A stretch of DNA of 64,000 nucleotides from Nonomuraea sediminis (GCF_018531495.1 NZ_JAHDTI010000013.1:62001-126000), one strand, 5' to 3'; shown: positions 32,081-40,507, counted from the stretch's first letter. Notes: generated by a model from the letters alone, not told the origin. Made by a program: numbers and translations.

Positions 32081-32928
32081 CGGCGGTAGCCGGCCATGCG
32101 CTCGAGCCGCGCGACGCGCTCCGAGGTGGGCGGATGCGTGGAGAAGAGTCGGCCGAACCCGGACCCGGCGAACGGGTTCGCGATCATCATGTGCGAGGCG
32201 GACGTCAGGCGGCTGTTCTCCGGCAGCGGAAGCCGTCTGGCTCCCATCTCGATCTTGCGGAGCGCGGAGGCCAGCGCCAGCGGGTCACCGGTGAGCCGGG
32301 CGCCCGACTCGTCCGCCTGGAACTCCCTGGTGCGGGAGATCGCCATCTGCACCATGCCGGCCGCCACCGGGCCGAGCACCATCATGAGCAGCGCGCCGAG
32401 GAACCCCGGGCCCTCGTCGTCGTCGGACCCGCCGAAGAACACCGCGACGTAGCTGAGCCAGGTGATCATCGTGGCCAGCGCGCCGGCCACCGACGAGACG
32501 AGGATGTCGCGGTTGTAGACGTGTGACAGCTCGTGCCCGATCACGCCGCGGAGCTCCCGCTCGTCCAGGAGCTTGGTCAGGCCGTACGTCACGCAGACCG
32601 CGGCCTGGCGCGGGCTGCGGCCCGTGGCGAAGGCGTTCGGCTGGACCGTGGGCGACAGGTACAGGCGCGGCATCGGCTGGCGCGCCTGTGTCGACAGCTC
32701 ACGGACGATCCGGTAGAGCGCGGGCTGCTCGACCTCGCTGACCGGCCGGGCGCGCATCGCCGACAGCGCGATCCGGTCGGAGAAGAAGTACGCGACAGCG
32801 TTGGTCACCAGGGCGAGCACGAACGCGATCTGCAGGCCGGTGCCGCCGCCCAACCACGCGCCCACCACGAGGATCGCCGCAGACAGGCTCCCGAGCAGGA
32901 TGGCGGTCCGCAGACCGTTGTGGTGCAA
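32077..32928 (-). CDS. htpX: Heat-shock membrane metalloprotease HtpX
   Basis: 283 residues from a TTG at 32926-32928 that follows GGGGGGAAC; the family N-terminus HHNGLRTAILLGSL supports it. Two N-terminal helices, HELSH at 132-136, two further helices and the third ligand region FQADESGARLTG are present. HtpX degrades damaged membrane proteins. Followed upstream by yajQ on the same strand with 85 bases between. Confidence 0.92.
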   Translation of the reverse strand: MHHNGLRTAILLGSLSAAILVVGAWLGGGTGLQIAFVLALVTNAVAYFFSDRIALSAMRARPVSEVEQPALYRIVRELSTQARQPMPRLYLSPTVQPNAFATGRSPRQAAVCVTYGLTKLLDERELRGVIGHELSHVYNRDILVSSVAGALATMITWLSYVAVFFGGSDDDEGPGFLGALLMMVLGPVAAGMVQMAISRTREFQADESGARLTGDPLALASALRKIEMGARRLPLPENSRLTSASHMMIANPFAGSGFGRLFSTHPPTSERVARLERMAGYRR

Positions 32929-33013
32929 GGTTCCCCCCTTCGTGCTTGGGTTCACCTGGTCCAACGTCCACGCCCCGCCTCAGCGTTCCCTTCGGGCGGC
33001 GGTAGCCGTACAC

Positions 33014-33505
33014 CTACCGGTAATTGACGAACTGCAGAGCGATGTCGAGATCCTTGCCCTTCAGCAGGGTGATGACGTCCTGGAGGTCGTCCTTCTTCTT
33101 CGAGCTGACCCTCAGTTCCTCACCCTGGATCTGGGCCTTCACACCCTTCGGGCCCTCGTCGCGGATCAACTTGGAGATCTTCTTGGCGTTCTCCTGGTCG
33201 ATCCCCTCCTTGAGGCTGACGACCATCCGGTACTCCTTGCCGGACAGCTTGGGCTCGCCGGCGTCCAGGATCTTCAGTGAGAGACCGCGCTTGACCACCT
33301 TCTCCTTGAACACGTCAAGCGCGGCCCCGGCACGCTCCTCGCTGTTCGCCTTGATCTCGATGTTGTCCTGCCCTGACCAGCTGATGGCGGCTCCGGTGCC
33401 CTTGAAATCGAAGCGGTGCCCGATCTCCTTCACCGTCTGGTTCAGCGCGTTGTCGACCTCCTGGCGGTCGATCTTGCTCACGATGTCGAACGATGAATCG
33501 GCCAA
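33014..33505 (-). CDS. yajQ: YajQ family nucleotide-binding protein
   Basis: 163 residues from TTG 33503-33505, six bases after GAGGGAG. The family pattern ADSSFDIVSKIDRQEVDNAL, RFDFKGTGAAI, YRMVVSLKEGI and KDLDIALQFVNYR is complete. Homologues bind cyclic di-GMP or other nucleotides. In Streptomyces, yajQ and htpX lie beside a tRNA-Tyr integration site, and the same neighbours occur here. Confidence 0.94.
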   Translation of the reverse strand: MADSSFDIVSKIDRQEVDNALNQTVKEIGHRFDFKGTGAAISWSGQDNIEIKANSEERAGAALDVFKEKVVKRGLSLKILDAGEPKLSGKEYRMVVSLKEGIDQENAKKISKLIRDEGPKGVKAQIQGEELRVSSKKKDDLQDVITLLKGKDLDIALQFVNYR

Positions 33506-33643
33506 AACGCACTCCCTCTCGCAACTGCACTTACCCCAGCCCACGAGCCTATCCAGCATCGTCCGGCATTGCAGTGTTGCCATCTAGCGGACCCCGACAG
33601 ACCATGGCGCTATTCGCAGTTGTCGATGGGATAAGTAGGGATT

Positions 33644-34324
33644 ATGCGAGTAATCGGCGCAGGCTTCGGTCGTACCGGCACGCTGTCGATGAAGGTCGCG
33701 CTCGAGCAGCTCGGGTTCGGGCCGTGCCACCACATGATGGAGGTCGTCGAACAGCCCGGCCAGATCCGCCGCTGGCTCTCCCTCGCCGAGGGCGGCCCCG
33801 CGGACTGGTCCAAGCTGCTCGGCGGGTACGAATCCTGCGTCGACTGGCCGGCCGCGGCCTACTGGCGGGAACTCGCCGAGCACTTCCCCTCGGCTCCCGT
33901 CGTGCTCACGGTCCGCGACCCGTCACGGTGGCTGGCCAGCATGGAGTCCACGATCCTCAAGCAGCGCTCGTCCCTGGTCGCGAAGGTGGTCGGCGGGCTG
34001 TCGTCCCTCCTGGACACGGACCTCGCGGCCTTCGCCAAGATGAACACGCTCACGGTGTCGTCACGGGTCTTCGACGGCCGCCTCTCGGACCGGGAACACC
34101 TACTGAAGGCGTTCACCCGGCACGTCGAGGAGGTCAAGGCGACGATCCCGGCCTCACGGCTGCTCGTCTTCGAGGTCAGCCAGGGGTGGGAGCCGCTGTG
34201 CTCGTTCCTCGGAGTACCGGTGCCTTCCGAGCCGTTTCCCCGGGTCAACGACTCCGACCACTTCACCCGGTTTGCCCGCTCACGCGTCATGCCCCTGGCC
34301 TTCCGGCGCACCCTCCCGACGTGA
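33644..34324 (+). CDS. Sulfotransferase-family protein
   Basis: 226 residues. The N-terminal PAPS-binding loop is seen as IGAGFGRTGTLSMKVALEQL, followed by FGPCHHMMEV, and the 3'-phosphate region as VVLTVRDPSRWLASMEST. Ends with FTRFARSRVMPLAFRRTLPT. This belongs to the sulfotransferase-3-like group of single-domain proteins with unknown acceptors. Upstream of tRNA-Tyr on the same strand. Confidence 0.85.
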   Translation: MRVIGAGFGRTGTLSMKVALEQLGFGPCHHMMEVVEQPGQIRRWLSLAEGGPADWSKLLGGYESCVDWPAAAYWRELAEHFPSAPVVLTVRDPSRWLASMESTILKQRSSLVAKVVGGLSSLLDTDLAAFAKMNTLTVSSRVFDGRLSDREHLLKAFTRHVEEVKATIPASRLLVFEVSQGWEPLCSFLGVPVPSEPFPRVNDSDHFTRFARSRVMPLAFRRTLPT

Positions 34325-34428
34325 TCCCGCCGGAGCTCCAGGCGTTGATCCAGCCGGGACAAACCGGTGTCACGTGCACGCCGGAAGTCCGCTATTCTTC
34401 TGTCTGTCGCCGCGAGAGCGGATGACAC

Positions 34429-34510
34429 GGCAGGTTGCCCGAGTGGCCAAAGGGAGCGGTCTGTAAAACCGTCGGCTCAGCCTACGCAAGTTCGAACCTT
34501 GCACCTGCCA
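34429..34510 (+). tRNA. tRNA-Tyr (GUA), integration target
   Basis: 82-base cloverleaf: acceptor GGCAGGT pairs with ACCTGCC, discriminator A; anticodon loop CTGTAAA with anticodon GTA; a long variable arm (class II); T-arm GCAAGTTCGAACCTTGC. CCA is not encoded. Its 3' part from the anticodon arm on is duplicated at 35056 and 40789, the pattern left by tyrosine-integrase elements that insert into tRNA genes. SLP1 of Streptomyces coelicolor uses a tRNA-Tyr in the same neighbourhood. Confidence 0.95.
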
Positions 34511-34511
34511 C
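34458..34511 (+). repeat. Attachment-site copy 1, inside tRNA-Tyr
   Basis: 54 bases from the anticodon stem to just past the tRNA 3' end are identical to 35056-35109. This copy keeps the tRNA functional. The equivalent stretch at 40789-40845 has one change in the T-arm. Confidence 0.9.
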
Positions 34512-34521
34512 ACCAGCAGAA

Positions 34522-34560
34522 AGAGGCCCTTCACCAGCGGAAACGCGGTGAGGGGCCTCT
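34522..34560 (+). terminator. Strong hairpin after tRNA-Tyr
   Basis: AGAGGCCCTTCACC (34522-34535) pairs with GGTGAGGGGCCTCT (34547-34560), with one G-T pair, followed by CTCGTTGTG. It has a covarying relative after the third attachment-site copy (40851-40887). Confidence 0.85.
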
Positions 34561-34611
34561 CTCGTTGTGTCCGGCTGTTCATGGTCATCGACGGCGGGCT
34601 ACGGCCATCCG

Positions 34612-35007
34612 CGGCTAATACGCGGCCAAGTTTTGAGGATGCTGCAGCGTCCCACACCTTGGGGTGTGTCACAGCGCGAACCATCCCCGCGTGCGCGGGG
34701 AGCACGTCTGCAACGCGGTGCGGGTGGTCCGGACGTAGGACCATCCCCGCGTGCGCGGGGAGCACTGGACGGGAGCATCCGCTTCCTGTGCCTCCCGGGG
34801 ACCATCCCCGCGCGGGGATGGTCCAACATCGCGCCCAGCCGTACCGCGACCTCGGTCGTGCTCCCCGCGCACGCGGGGATGATCCCAAGGCCAGCAGGAC
34901 CATGAACACGAGCGCGCTGCTCACTACATCTGCGGAGATGGTGCGGCAGGTTCGCGCCGACGGGAAAAGCAGTCGTCCAGCAGTCTCCACGGCCAATACG
35001 CGGCCAA
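34612..35007 (+). repeat. Direct repeat flanking the CRISPR array
   Basis: CGGCTAATACGCGGCCAA (34612-34629) and CGGCCAATACGCGGCCAA (34990-35007) differ by one base and lie 49 bases before and 105 bases after the CRISPR repeats. They may mark an inserted unit. Confidence 0.5.
34678..34885. CRISPR. Degenerate type I-E CRISPR mini-array with internal inversion
   Basis: Two forward 28-base repeats (34678-34705 and 34738-34765) carry CCATCCCCGC joined to GTGCGCGGGGAGCAC, the actinobacterial type I-E consensus. The spacer between them is 32 bases. After a 33-base spacer a 26-base hybrid (34799-34824) consists of a forward half GGACCATCCCCGC and its exact reverse complement. After another 33-base spacer comes a repeat in the opposite orientation (34858-34885). 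Spacer length is thus kept on both sides of the inversion. No cas genes or leader lie in the window. It sits between attachment-site copies 1 and 2. Confidence 0.88.
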
Positions 35008-35055
35008 ATATGGGACGCGATCGAAGCTTCTGCAGGTCAGCGCGAGATTGCGACG

Positions 35056-35109
35056 GGTCTGTAAAACCGTCGGCTCAGCCTACGCAAGTTCGAACCTTGC
35101 ACCTGCCAC
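35056..35109 (+). repeat. Attachment-site copy 2 (tRNA-Tyr 3' part)
   Basis: 54 bases identical to 34458-34511, without the 5' half of a tRNA. It is directly followed by a separate hairpin and, 200 bases on, by the integrase remnant, the normal position of an integrase beside its att site. Confidence 0.9.
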
Positions 35110-35127
35110 CCAGCAGAGATGCAGCTC

Positions 35128-35150
35128 AGAGGCCCTTTCGGGGGCCTCTT
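35128..35150 (+). terminator. Hairpin after attachment-site copy 2
   Basis: AGAGGCCC (35128-35135) pairs with GGGCCTCT (35142-35149), loop TTTCGG, followed by TTTG. A compact rho-independent-type terminator, different from the larger hairpins at copies 1 and 3. Confidence 0.75.
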
Positions 35151-35310
35151 TGCATTTCCGGGGTATGCAGCCGTTTGCCACCCTGAGCGGCCGTTTGTCG
35201 GTGGTCCACCAATATATGTGCAATGATCTTGGCCGCGTTTCCGCAGGTGGGCTAGCCGTTCTGAACGTAGAAAGGCCCCGGAGAGCGTCCAGGGCCGTGG
35301 GTTGGTTGGA

Positions 35311-36140
35311 TCACGCGGCGAGGGCATCGCCGATCCTGCGGTTGGCGATCTCTTCCTGTCCGTCCAAGCACTTGGCGTAGACGCGGAGCAGGACGTCAAC
35401 GCTGTGCCCCGCTCGTTCCGCTACGTCGGGGGCCGAGACACCGGCGTTGAGCCAGAGAGACACAGCCGCGTGCCGGAGGTCGTAGGGTCTCTTCGCCAGC
35501 GGTGAGGCGACCTGGGCGGGCGTGAAGGCGAGGAGCCGGGCGGCTTGCCAGACCTCCGTGTACACCGTCGATTGCACGATGCCGTCCCGTTCGCTGCGGA
35601 AGAGGCGGCCGTCCTTGGCGGTGCCGTCCTCCTGGATGTGTTGCCGAAGGATCTTGACCAGTTCGGGAGGGACGGGCACGGGCCTGACGTCGTCGCGGCC
35701 TCTGTGCTTGAGCCCTCGGGCCTCGTGGGTCTCGCCGGAGTCCGTCCAGTGTGCGTTCACCTCTGGTCTGGATACGTCGATGGTCAGGCGCCCCCAGCCC
35801 TGCTTGGGGGGACGCAGTCATCGATGCGGAGGCCGACAGCTTCGGCCGGGCGCAGCGCCGCGTAGTGCATGCAGGCGAACAGCGCCATGAGTCGCCGTCC
35901 ACGGCCCCGCCGGCCTACGTAGGTGACCGCTGTGAGCAGGTCCCGAGCCTGCCGAGGATTCACGGCCACACGCAGGTCTACGGTCTCTGTGACCTTCGGC
36001 GGCTTCCACTTGACCTTGTGCAGCGGATTTGCCGGAAGCTCCTCTAGCTCGACCGCGTACTCCAGTAGAGCGTGAAAGACGGCCCGCTTTCGAGCGATTG
36101 TGTTGGGTGCCGCCGCCTTGCCGTTGGGGCAGAGCGACAG
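35311..36140 (-). pseudogene. Tyrosine integrase remnant, frameshifted and N-truncated
   Basis: The C-terminal part reads RPYDLRHAAVSLWLNAGVSA and AERAGHSVDVLLRVYAKCLD, giving the R, H-x-x-R and catalytic Tyr boxes. The middle part, in another frame, reads AAPNTIARKRAVFHALLEYA and ACMHYAALRPAEAVGLRIDD with the first catalytic Arg. The two join if a C is added to the six-C run at 35806-35811 (PPKQGWGRLTIDVSRPEVNA). Similarity fades near 36140, where very GC-rich sequence begins, so the N-terminal arm-binding domain is missing. It lies beside attachment-site copy 2. Confidence 0.85.
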
Positions 36141-36526
36141 TGCATCAAGAGGCGGCGGCGCTGCGCGCCGTCGCCCGGCCCTGCGCGCGCCGGGGGTGCG
36201 GCCTGGAGGCCGGTCCCGGCACGCGCGCAGGACTCCGGGCCGTCGCCGCACGCGCGCCACGCCGTACCTACGCCATCCGCTGACCTCTGGTCGCGCCGCC
36301 GCTCCCATGCAGCACGACGATCGCCACGGGTGGTCGATGTTTGTCCGTGGTCGGGGGCGATCGAAGATCCAGGGTTCGTTCCTCACCCTGGCTCACTGGG
36401 AAACGTGGCTGATCACTTCGCCGCCCGCTCTGGCATGCGTCGATTCACCGAGTCTGTAGGTCTAACGGCAGGGATCAGGCCGCACAATTACGCGTTGCGC
36501 CGGTGTTGCCGCATCGCGGCTGAGTC
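36141..36526. other. GC-rich gap upstream of the integrase remnant
   Basis: 386 bases without a supported gene. The first 150 are extremely GC-rich (GCGCGCCG-type words), and a 23-mer at 36197-36219 recurs with two changes at 37349-37371. The missing 5' end of the integrase was probably replaced here. Confidence 0.5.
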
Positions 36527-37156
36527 CTAGAACTCTTCGGTGCGGGTGCCATCTGGGTTGATTCGGTAGTAGTGGAGACGGCGTTCATCGGAGTGCTTGG
36601 CTTGTTCCTCGAGGTAGGAGGAGGTCAGACGCCGCCATACCGGAATCTCGGTTACCGCGGTGCGTCGCAACCAGTCAGTGAAGTGCTCATGGTTCGTGCT
36701 GGGAACATTCCCTGCACTAACGCCCTCGCAAAACGACCAAACTTCGGGATCGTCTCCCAGGCCACGCAGAAAATCAAACTGGTACCCCTGGTGCATGGAG
36801 ATCACCCGATCAGTCTCCCGAAGACGAAACGGTGACGCATTCTCCTCCAGGAGCTCCTGCGCCGCGGACCGCAGGCCAAGGATGCGCGGATAGTAGACAT
36901 CGGTTCCCCGCATGAAGCGGCCGGCACCGCCGCCGAGCAATAGAAGAAAACACCGATATGCTTCAGGCAACGGCGCCGACTGGTCTCGTTCTATCTCGTA
37001 GACCTGCTCAGTTGTCAGGCCTCGAACCTGATCAGCCGCAGCCGTAGTTCCCTCTGTAAGAGCTGCGACAACCGCATGCACTCGGTCTGCTGACGAGAGC
37101 GATGACCAACCGTCGGGCCAACGGCTCTGCCGGACTGACTGCCGATCGTCTCGCAT
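36527..37156 (-). CDS. SMI1/KNR4 (SUKH) family protein
   Basis: 209 residues. LTTEQVYEIERDQSAPLPEA, YRCFLLLLGGGAGRFMRGT and YYPRILGLRSAAQELLEEN match the SUKH core, and VISMHQGYQFDFLRG with DDPEVWSFCEG the second half. SUKH proteins are often immunity proteins against polymorphic toxins; no toxin gene is adjacent, so this may be an orphan immunity gene. Lower GC than its neighbours suggests acquisition. Confidence 0.8.
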   Translation of the reverse strand: MRDDRQSVRQSRWPDGWSSLSSADRVHAVVAALTEGTTAAADQVRGLTTEQVYEIERDQSAPLPEAYRCFLLLLGGGAGRFMRGTDVYYPRILGLRSAAQELLEENASPFRLRETDRVISMHQGYQFDFLRGLGDDPEVWSFCEGVSAGNVPSTNHEHFTDWLRRTAVTEIPVWRRLTSSYLEEQAKHSDERRLHYYRINPDGTRTEEF

Positions 37157-37461
37157 AGCTCAAGGTCTCCTCGCGACGCCTCGCCGCACGGTATCAGGCG
37201 AAGATCGGCCCCTGGCCGGTACTGCGTGCGCGTCCATACAGGTCATGCGCCCGCTCAGGTTGCAGTCCACCGCCGTCCGCCTCCTGCGGCCGTGTGCGCT
37301 ACCGTTCGCGCGCGCGGCGCGCGCCGTACTCGGCCCGCCGCCTGGGCGTGCGGCCTGGGGACCGGTCCCGGGCGGCGGCAGCTTGGGCCGCACCGCCGAT
37401 CGCCCTAGCCGCCGTACCCAGCGAACCCGTCGGCCTCTGCGCCACGCCACCGAGCCGTGAC
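37157..37461. other. GC-rich gap, no gene seen
   Basis: 305 bases between divergent genes. It includes a run of GCGCGCGGCGCGCGCC-like sequence at about 37310-37330 and the second copy of the 23-mer (37349-37371). Open frames through it are compositionally unlike proteins. Confidence 0.45.
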
Positions 37462-37824
37462 ATGCTGACCGCCATGGATGACCTCGAATTGCTCCGCAGG
37501 GAGTTTGATGCAGAGGACGGATCTTTCCTCATCCAACTGCGCTGCGATTTCCACTGGGACCGGGACGGGTTCAGTCGTCTGGAACAGGCCATGCGCCGGA
37601 TCTGCGCTGCCCATGAAACCACGGAACAGCTCGATCGCTGGCTGGTCGAAGGCTACTGGTATCTAGCCGACTTCGTCCCAAGCCATACCAGCCATCCAAA
37701 CTTCCCTCGCCCGGAGCCAGCCGACTACTACGGGGCCGCTCTCGAACGGCTCCACGACCTTCAGAACTGGTTCGTCACCGGCCGCTCCCCGTATCTCCCC
37801 ACCTACATCTGGCCAGACCTCTAA
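37462..37824 (+). CDS. Hypothetical protein, 120 residues
   Basis: MLTAMDDLELLRREFDAEDG then LRCDFHWDRDGFSRLEQAMR and WLVEGYWYLADFVPSH, ending YLPTYIWPDL. Acidic, Trp/Tyr-rich and soluble, in the style of small immunity-like proteins of actinomycetes; family not recognised. Start may be ATG 37462 or 37474. Confidence 0.6.
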   Translation: MLTAMDDLELLRREFDAEDGSFLIQLRCDFHWDRDGFSRLEQAMRRICAAHETTEQLDRWLVEGYWYLADFVPSHTSHPNFPRPEPADYYGAALERLHDLQNWFVTGRSPYLPTYIWPDL

Positions 37825-37908
37825 GCGTCGACCAGCAAACCCAAGCCTCCGGCGGAGGGCTCGGGCTCCAGGATGATCAGGTAAGGCGCTGGGCCTACGC
37901 TTTCGAGT

Positions 37909-38217
37909 ATGAATCTTCCTGATCTGCCCCCTGAGATAGCGCGAGTCCAGGACATTACAGGCTTCGCAGCGTTCCTTGAGTTCATGGCCCGTGACTTTGC
38001 CGAAGATCAGGCCGAATGCGAGCGCGAACGGGATGCAGGGAACAAGTACTACGAGGGCCGATGGAGCTCCACATATATCGGTGACTTCCTGGAGGCATGG
38101 GCAGCATGGCTGCGAGACGGATGCATCCGTGACGGAGCTCCGTTCAGGGGCGATGTTGAGCCGTTGACGTGGCAGGGCCTTGCGCTCCAGATCCGCGCTG
38201 GCAGCATGTACGAGTAA
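37909..38217 (+). CDS. DUF7660-family protein, intact copy
   Basis: 102 residues: MNLPDLPPEIARVQDITGFA, AAFLEFMARDFAEDQAECER and STYIGDFLEAWAAWLRDG, ending LALQIRAGSMYE. It shares the family plan (N-terminal helix, FLEAWAAWL, terminal YE) with the broken copy at 13.9 kb. Function unknown; the two copies lie in the two accessory regions of the window. Confidence 0.7.
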   Translation: MNLPDLPPEIARVQDITGFAAFLEFMARDFAEDQAECERERDAGNKYYEGRWSSTYIGDFLEAWAAWLRDGCIRDGAPFRGDVEPLTWQGLALQIRAGSMYE

Positions 38218-38972
38218 CACGGCGGGCGATGTGAGCCGGGCGGCCAAAACAAGATCGTGCAATATACGCGCAATGATCTTGGTGGAATGCTTTGAGGGCA
38301 GCGTCGTCAGGGCAGGTCAGCCGCGTCATCGCCGCTCAATCGGCGATGCCCCGTAAAACCATCACTGTGGCGGTAGTTTGCGATCCCATGCCCCGTCCAT
38401 ACTGGCCTTCCGGCAGGCCTGGCCCACTACCTCACACCGCCGTTGGAGTATCCGCGGGCGCAGGCGAACCACAGGGGCTTCGGTCGAGCAACCGCGCGAC
38501 GGCTTCGGTGTCTCTCCGCGGCTCCGAGCCGCCCGCCGATCAAGCTCCCACTCGTTGGTGAGCCCGGGCTCATCTGCGCGTGTCCAGCCATGCTCATGGA
38601 TCGGTCGACGACAGCCTGAGGATCTTCATCATCTGACCACAATCACCACTGGCACCACGCTCCCCGCCACTGACTATCCCGGTGTCGGCCGCGATCATCC
38701 CGAAGCGAGGCCTCCGCCGGAGGCTCGCTTGAAGGGCAAGCCTCATAGGCAAGGAAGGGCGAGGAGGTGGAGCGGCTTGGTGCATAGAGACTGGCCTGGA
38801 TAGGTGGCGGCGCGGTGCTTGGTCGGCGGGGGGGCGCTCCCACGCGCGAGAACGGCCCCGAGGCTGCACGCGCAGCGCGGGAGGGGCGGCGCGACCAGGA
38901 CGTTCTTGGGCATGTGTCCGGACACGATCTCTCTGCGACAACTAGTCAAGATTTCTTGGAAGAATCGCATGT
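38218..38972. other. Long gap without a supported gene
   Basis: 755 bases. Readable items are the 23-mer repeat at 38261-38283 with an inverted partner, and a hairpin at 38703-38730 (AAGCGAG-G-CCTCCG against CGGAGGCTCGCTT). Open frames here have shadow-like composition. TTCTTGGAAGAA at about 38952 may be part of the sigma-factor promoter. The rest looks like decayed sequence. Confidence 0.5.
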
Positions 38973-39494
38973 TTGCGGGCAAACAAGGGTGTGATCACTG
39001 CTCCTGACGTCTTCGAGGTCGTCTTCGAAGCCCATTACGAGGAGATCCGGCGCTACATCGGACGCAGGCTCGACCCCGACGTGGCCGAGGATCTCGCCGC
39101 GGAGACGTTCCTCATCGCCTTCAGGCAACGTGAACGCTTCGACTCGGCCGTGGGCGGGGTCAGGCCATGGCTGTACGGCATCGCGACCAACCTCATCGGC
39201 CGCCACCGGCGCGCCGAGGTGCGCAAGTACCGCGCCATGGCCAGGACGGGGCCGCCACCTGACGACGAAGGACACGACCAGCGGATCGTGGACAGGCTCA
39301 GCGCGAGCGTGACGGTCGACCGGCTGGCCGGGGCGCTGGCGCGGCTGTCAAAGGGAGAGCGCGACGTGGTGCTCCTCATCGCGTACGGCGGGCTGGGCTA
39401 CGACGAGGTGGCGGCGGCGCTCAGGATCGCCTCGGGGACGGTCGCGTCCCGGTTGAGCAGGGCCAGGACCAAGCTGCGTGAGGTGTTGGGATGA
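38973..39494 (+). CDS. ECF-type RNA polymerase sigma factor
   Basis: 173 residues from a TTG (GTG 38991 is possible). Region 2 reads VFEAHYEEIRRYIGRRLDPD, VAEDLAAETFLIAFRQRERF and GGVRPWLYGIATNLIGRH; region 4 reads LARLSKGERDVVLLIAYGGL, YDEVAAALRIASGTVASRLS and RARTKLREVLG. It overlaps the next gene by ATGA, a membrane protein that is likely its regulator or partner. Typical of extracytoplasmic stress or secondary-function control. Confidence 0.9.
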   Translation: MRANKGVITAPDVFEVVFEAHYEEIRRYIGRRLDPDVAEDLAAETFLIAFRQRERFDSAVGGVRPWLYGIATNLIGRHRRAEVRKYRAMARTGPPPDDEGHDQRIVDRLSASVTVDRLAGALARLSKGERDVVLLIAYGGLGYDEVAAALRIASGTVASRLSRARTKLREVLG

Positions 39495-40507
39495 ACGAGT
39501 TCCAGGTCATCGACTCGGTGATGCCCGATGTGCCGCCCTCGTCGGCCGACCAACTGGCGACGGCGCGGGAGCGGGTATTCGCAGCTAGACAGGTATTCCC
39601 TGTGTCCATGGTGCGGGCGGGCAGAAGGTCGTGGACGGGGATGGCGCTCGTCGCGGCAGCCGTCGTGCTCATCGTCGGCGTGGTGGTGGCCCTCGTACCT
39701 CGACCTGCGGTGGAGCCGGTCGCGGTCACGCCCATGCAGAAACTGGAAGCTGCGGCCGCCAACCTGGCAGCGACACCGGAGGCGAAGGGCCGCTTCTGGC
39801 GACGAGACACCGAGCACGTCATGCGGACAAAGAACGGCTATAGCTACAAGGTCGAGGAACGGGCCATGGAGGTCCTCGCCTTCGGGCCCAACCGCGAGGT
39901 CTACGGCTGGCAGGAGCCGATATCGTCGAAGCCGTACACAGCCGAGGGCCTGAAAGCGTGGCGACGGGACGGCTCCCCCAAGCTGTGCCCCGCGCGGGGG
40001 TGCGACAAGAACATGCCCGCACACTCCTCCGCGGATCTGGATGTGGGGCTGGAACTCGCCGATGGGCTGAAGCCGACGCTGACGGAGCTGCGGAGCCTCC
40101 CTAAGGAGCCAGCGGCGCTCAGGGCACGGCTGCTGGAAAGTTACAACCCTCAAGTGGCCGCCGAGCGCGAGCCCTGGCTCGCGGAGGCCGCCTCGCAGCT
40201 CATCAACTCACCAGCGACGCCTGGCACCAGGGCTGCCGCCTACCTTCTCCTGGCGAATGCGCCGGGCACCAAGGTGGTCGACGACATTCCCGGGACGTTC
40301 GGGCTCGACGGGCTGGCCCTCCAATACAAGGCGGGGCAGATCGTAGGGCAGATCGTGATCGACCGCAGGACTGGCCAATTCCTCGGGAGGCAATGGCTGA
40401 CTCCCAACGGCGTTGCCTGGAGCGCCGAGATCGTCAGGAAGGTGGGCTGGAGCGATGTGCGGCCGGTGCCGCCTGCCAAATGTGTCCGCTGTACGGCCCG
40501 GCTCTAG
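39491..40507 (+). CDS. CU044_5270-family membrane protein, sigma-factor partner
   Basis: 338 residues. A cytosolic N-terminus of about 48 residues (MNEFQVIDSVMPDVPPSSAD) is followed by one helix (MALVAAAVVLIVGVVVALV) and a long extracellular domain that ends in QWLTPNGVAWSAEIVRKVGW. Two or more cysteines lie outside. The CU044_5270 family is named for such proteins encoded next to ECF sigma factors in Streptosporangiales; an anti-sigma or sensor role is inferred from the layout. Confidence 0.8.
   Translation: MNEFQVIDSVMPDVPPSSADQLATARERVFAARQVFPVSMVRAGRRSWTGMALVAAAVVLIVGVVVALVPRPAVEPVAVTPMQKLEAAAANLAATPEAKGRFWRRDTEHVMRTKNGYSYKVEERAMEVLAFGPNREVYGWQEPISSKPYTAEGLKAWRRDGSPKLCPARGCDKNMPAHSSADLDVGLELADGLKPTLTELRSLPKEPAALRARLLESYNPQVAAEREPWLAEAASQLINSPATPGTRAAAYLLLANAPGTKVVDDIPGTFGLDGLALQYKAGQIVGQIVIDRRTGQFLGRQWLTPNGVAWSAEIVRKVGWSDVRPVPPAKCVRCTARL

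Larger units (their letters stand above)
35210..38283 (+). repeat. Distant direct repeat of 23 bases (35210 and 38261)
   Basis: The 23-mers at 35210-35232 and 38261-38283 (CAATATA, YGYG, CAATGATCTTGG) differ at only two positions. They bracket the integrase remnant, SUKH-like gene, a hypothetical gene and DUF7660 gene. The second copy is also part of an inverted repeat with CAAGATC at 38251. Coordinates give the span between the two copies. Confidence 0.5.

Noticed and set aside
34548..35186. Open frames on both strands across the CRISPR region, with PRARGA and PACAGST-like words
   Set aside because: These words are the usual false translation of type I-E repeats; the frames have no other protein character.
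38378..38803. 141-codon plus-strand frame in the long gap
   Set aside because: Arg/Ser/Pro-rich with no motif, and it spans a hairpin; typical shadow composition.
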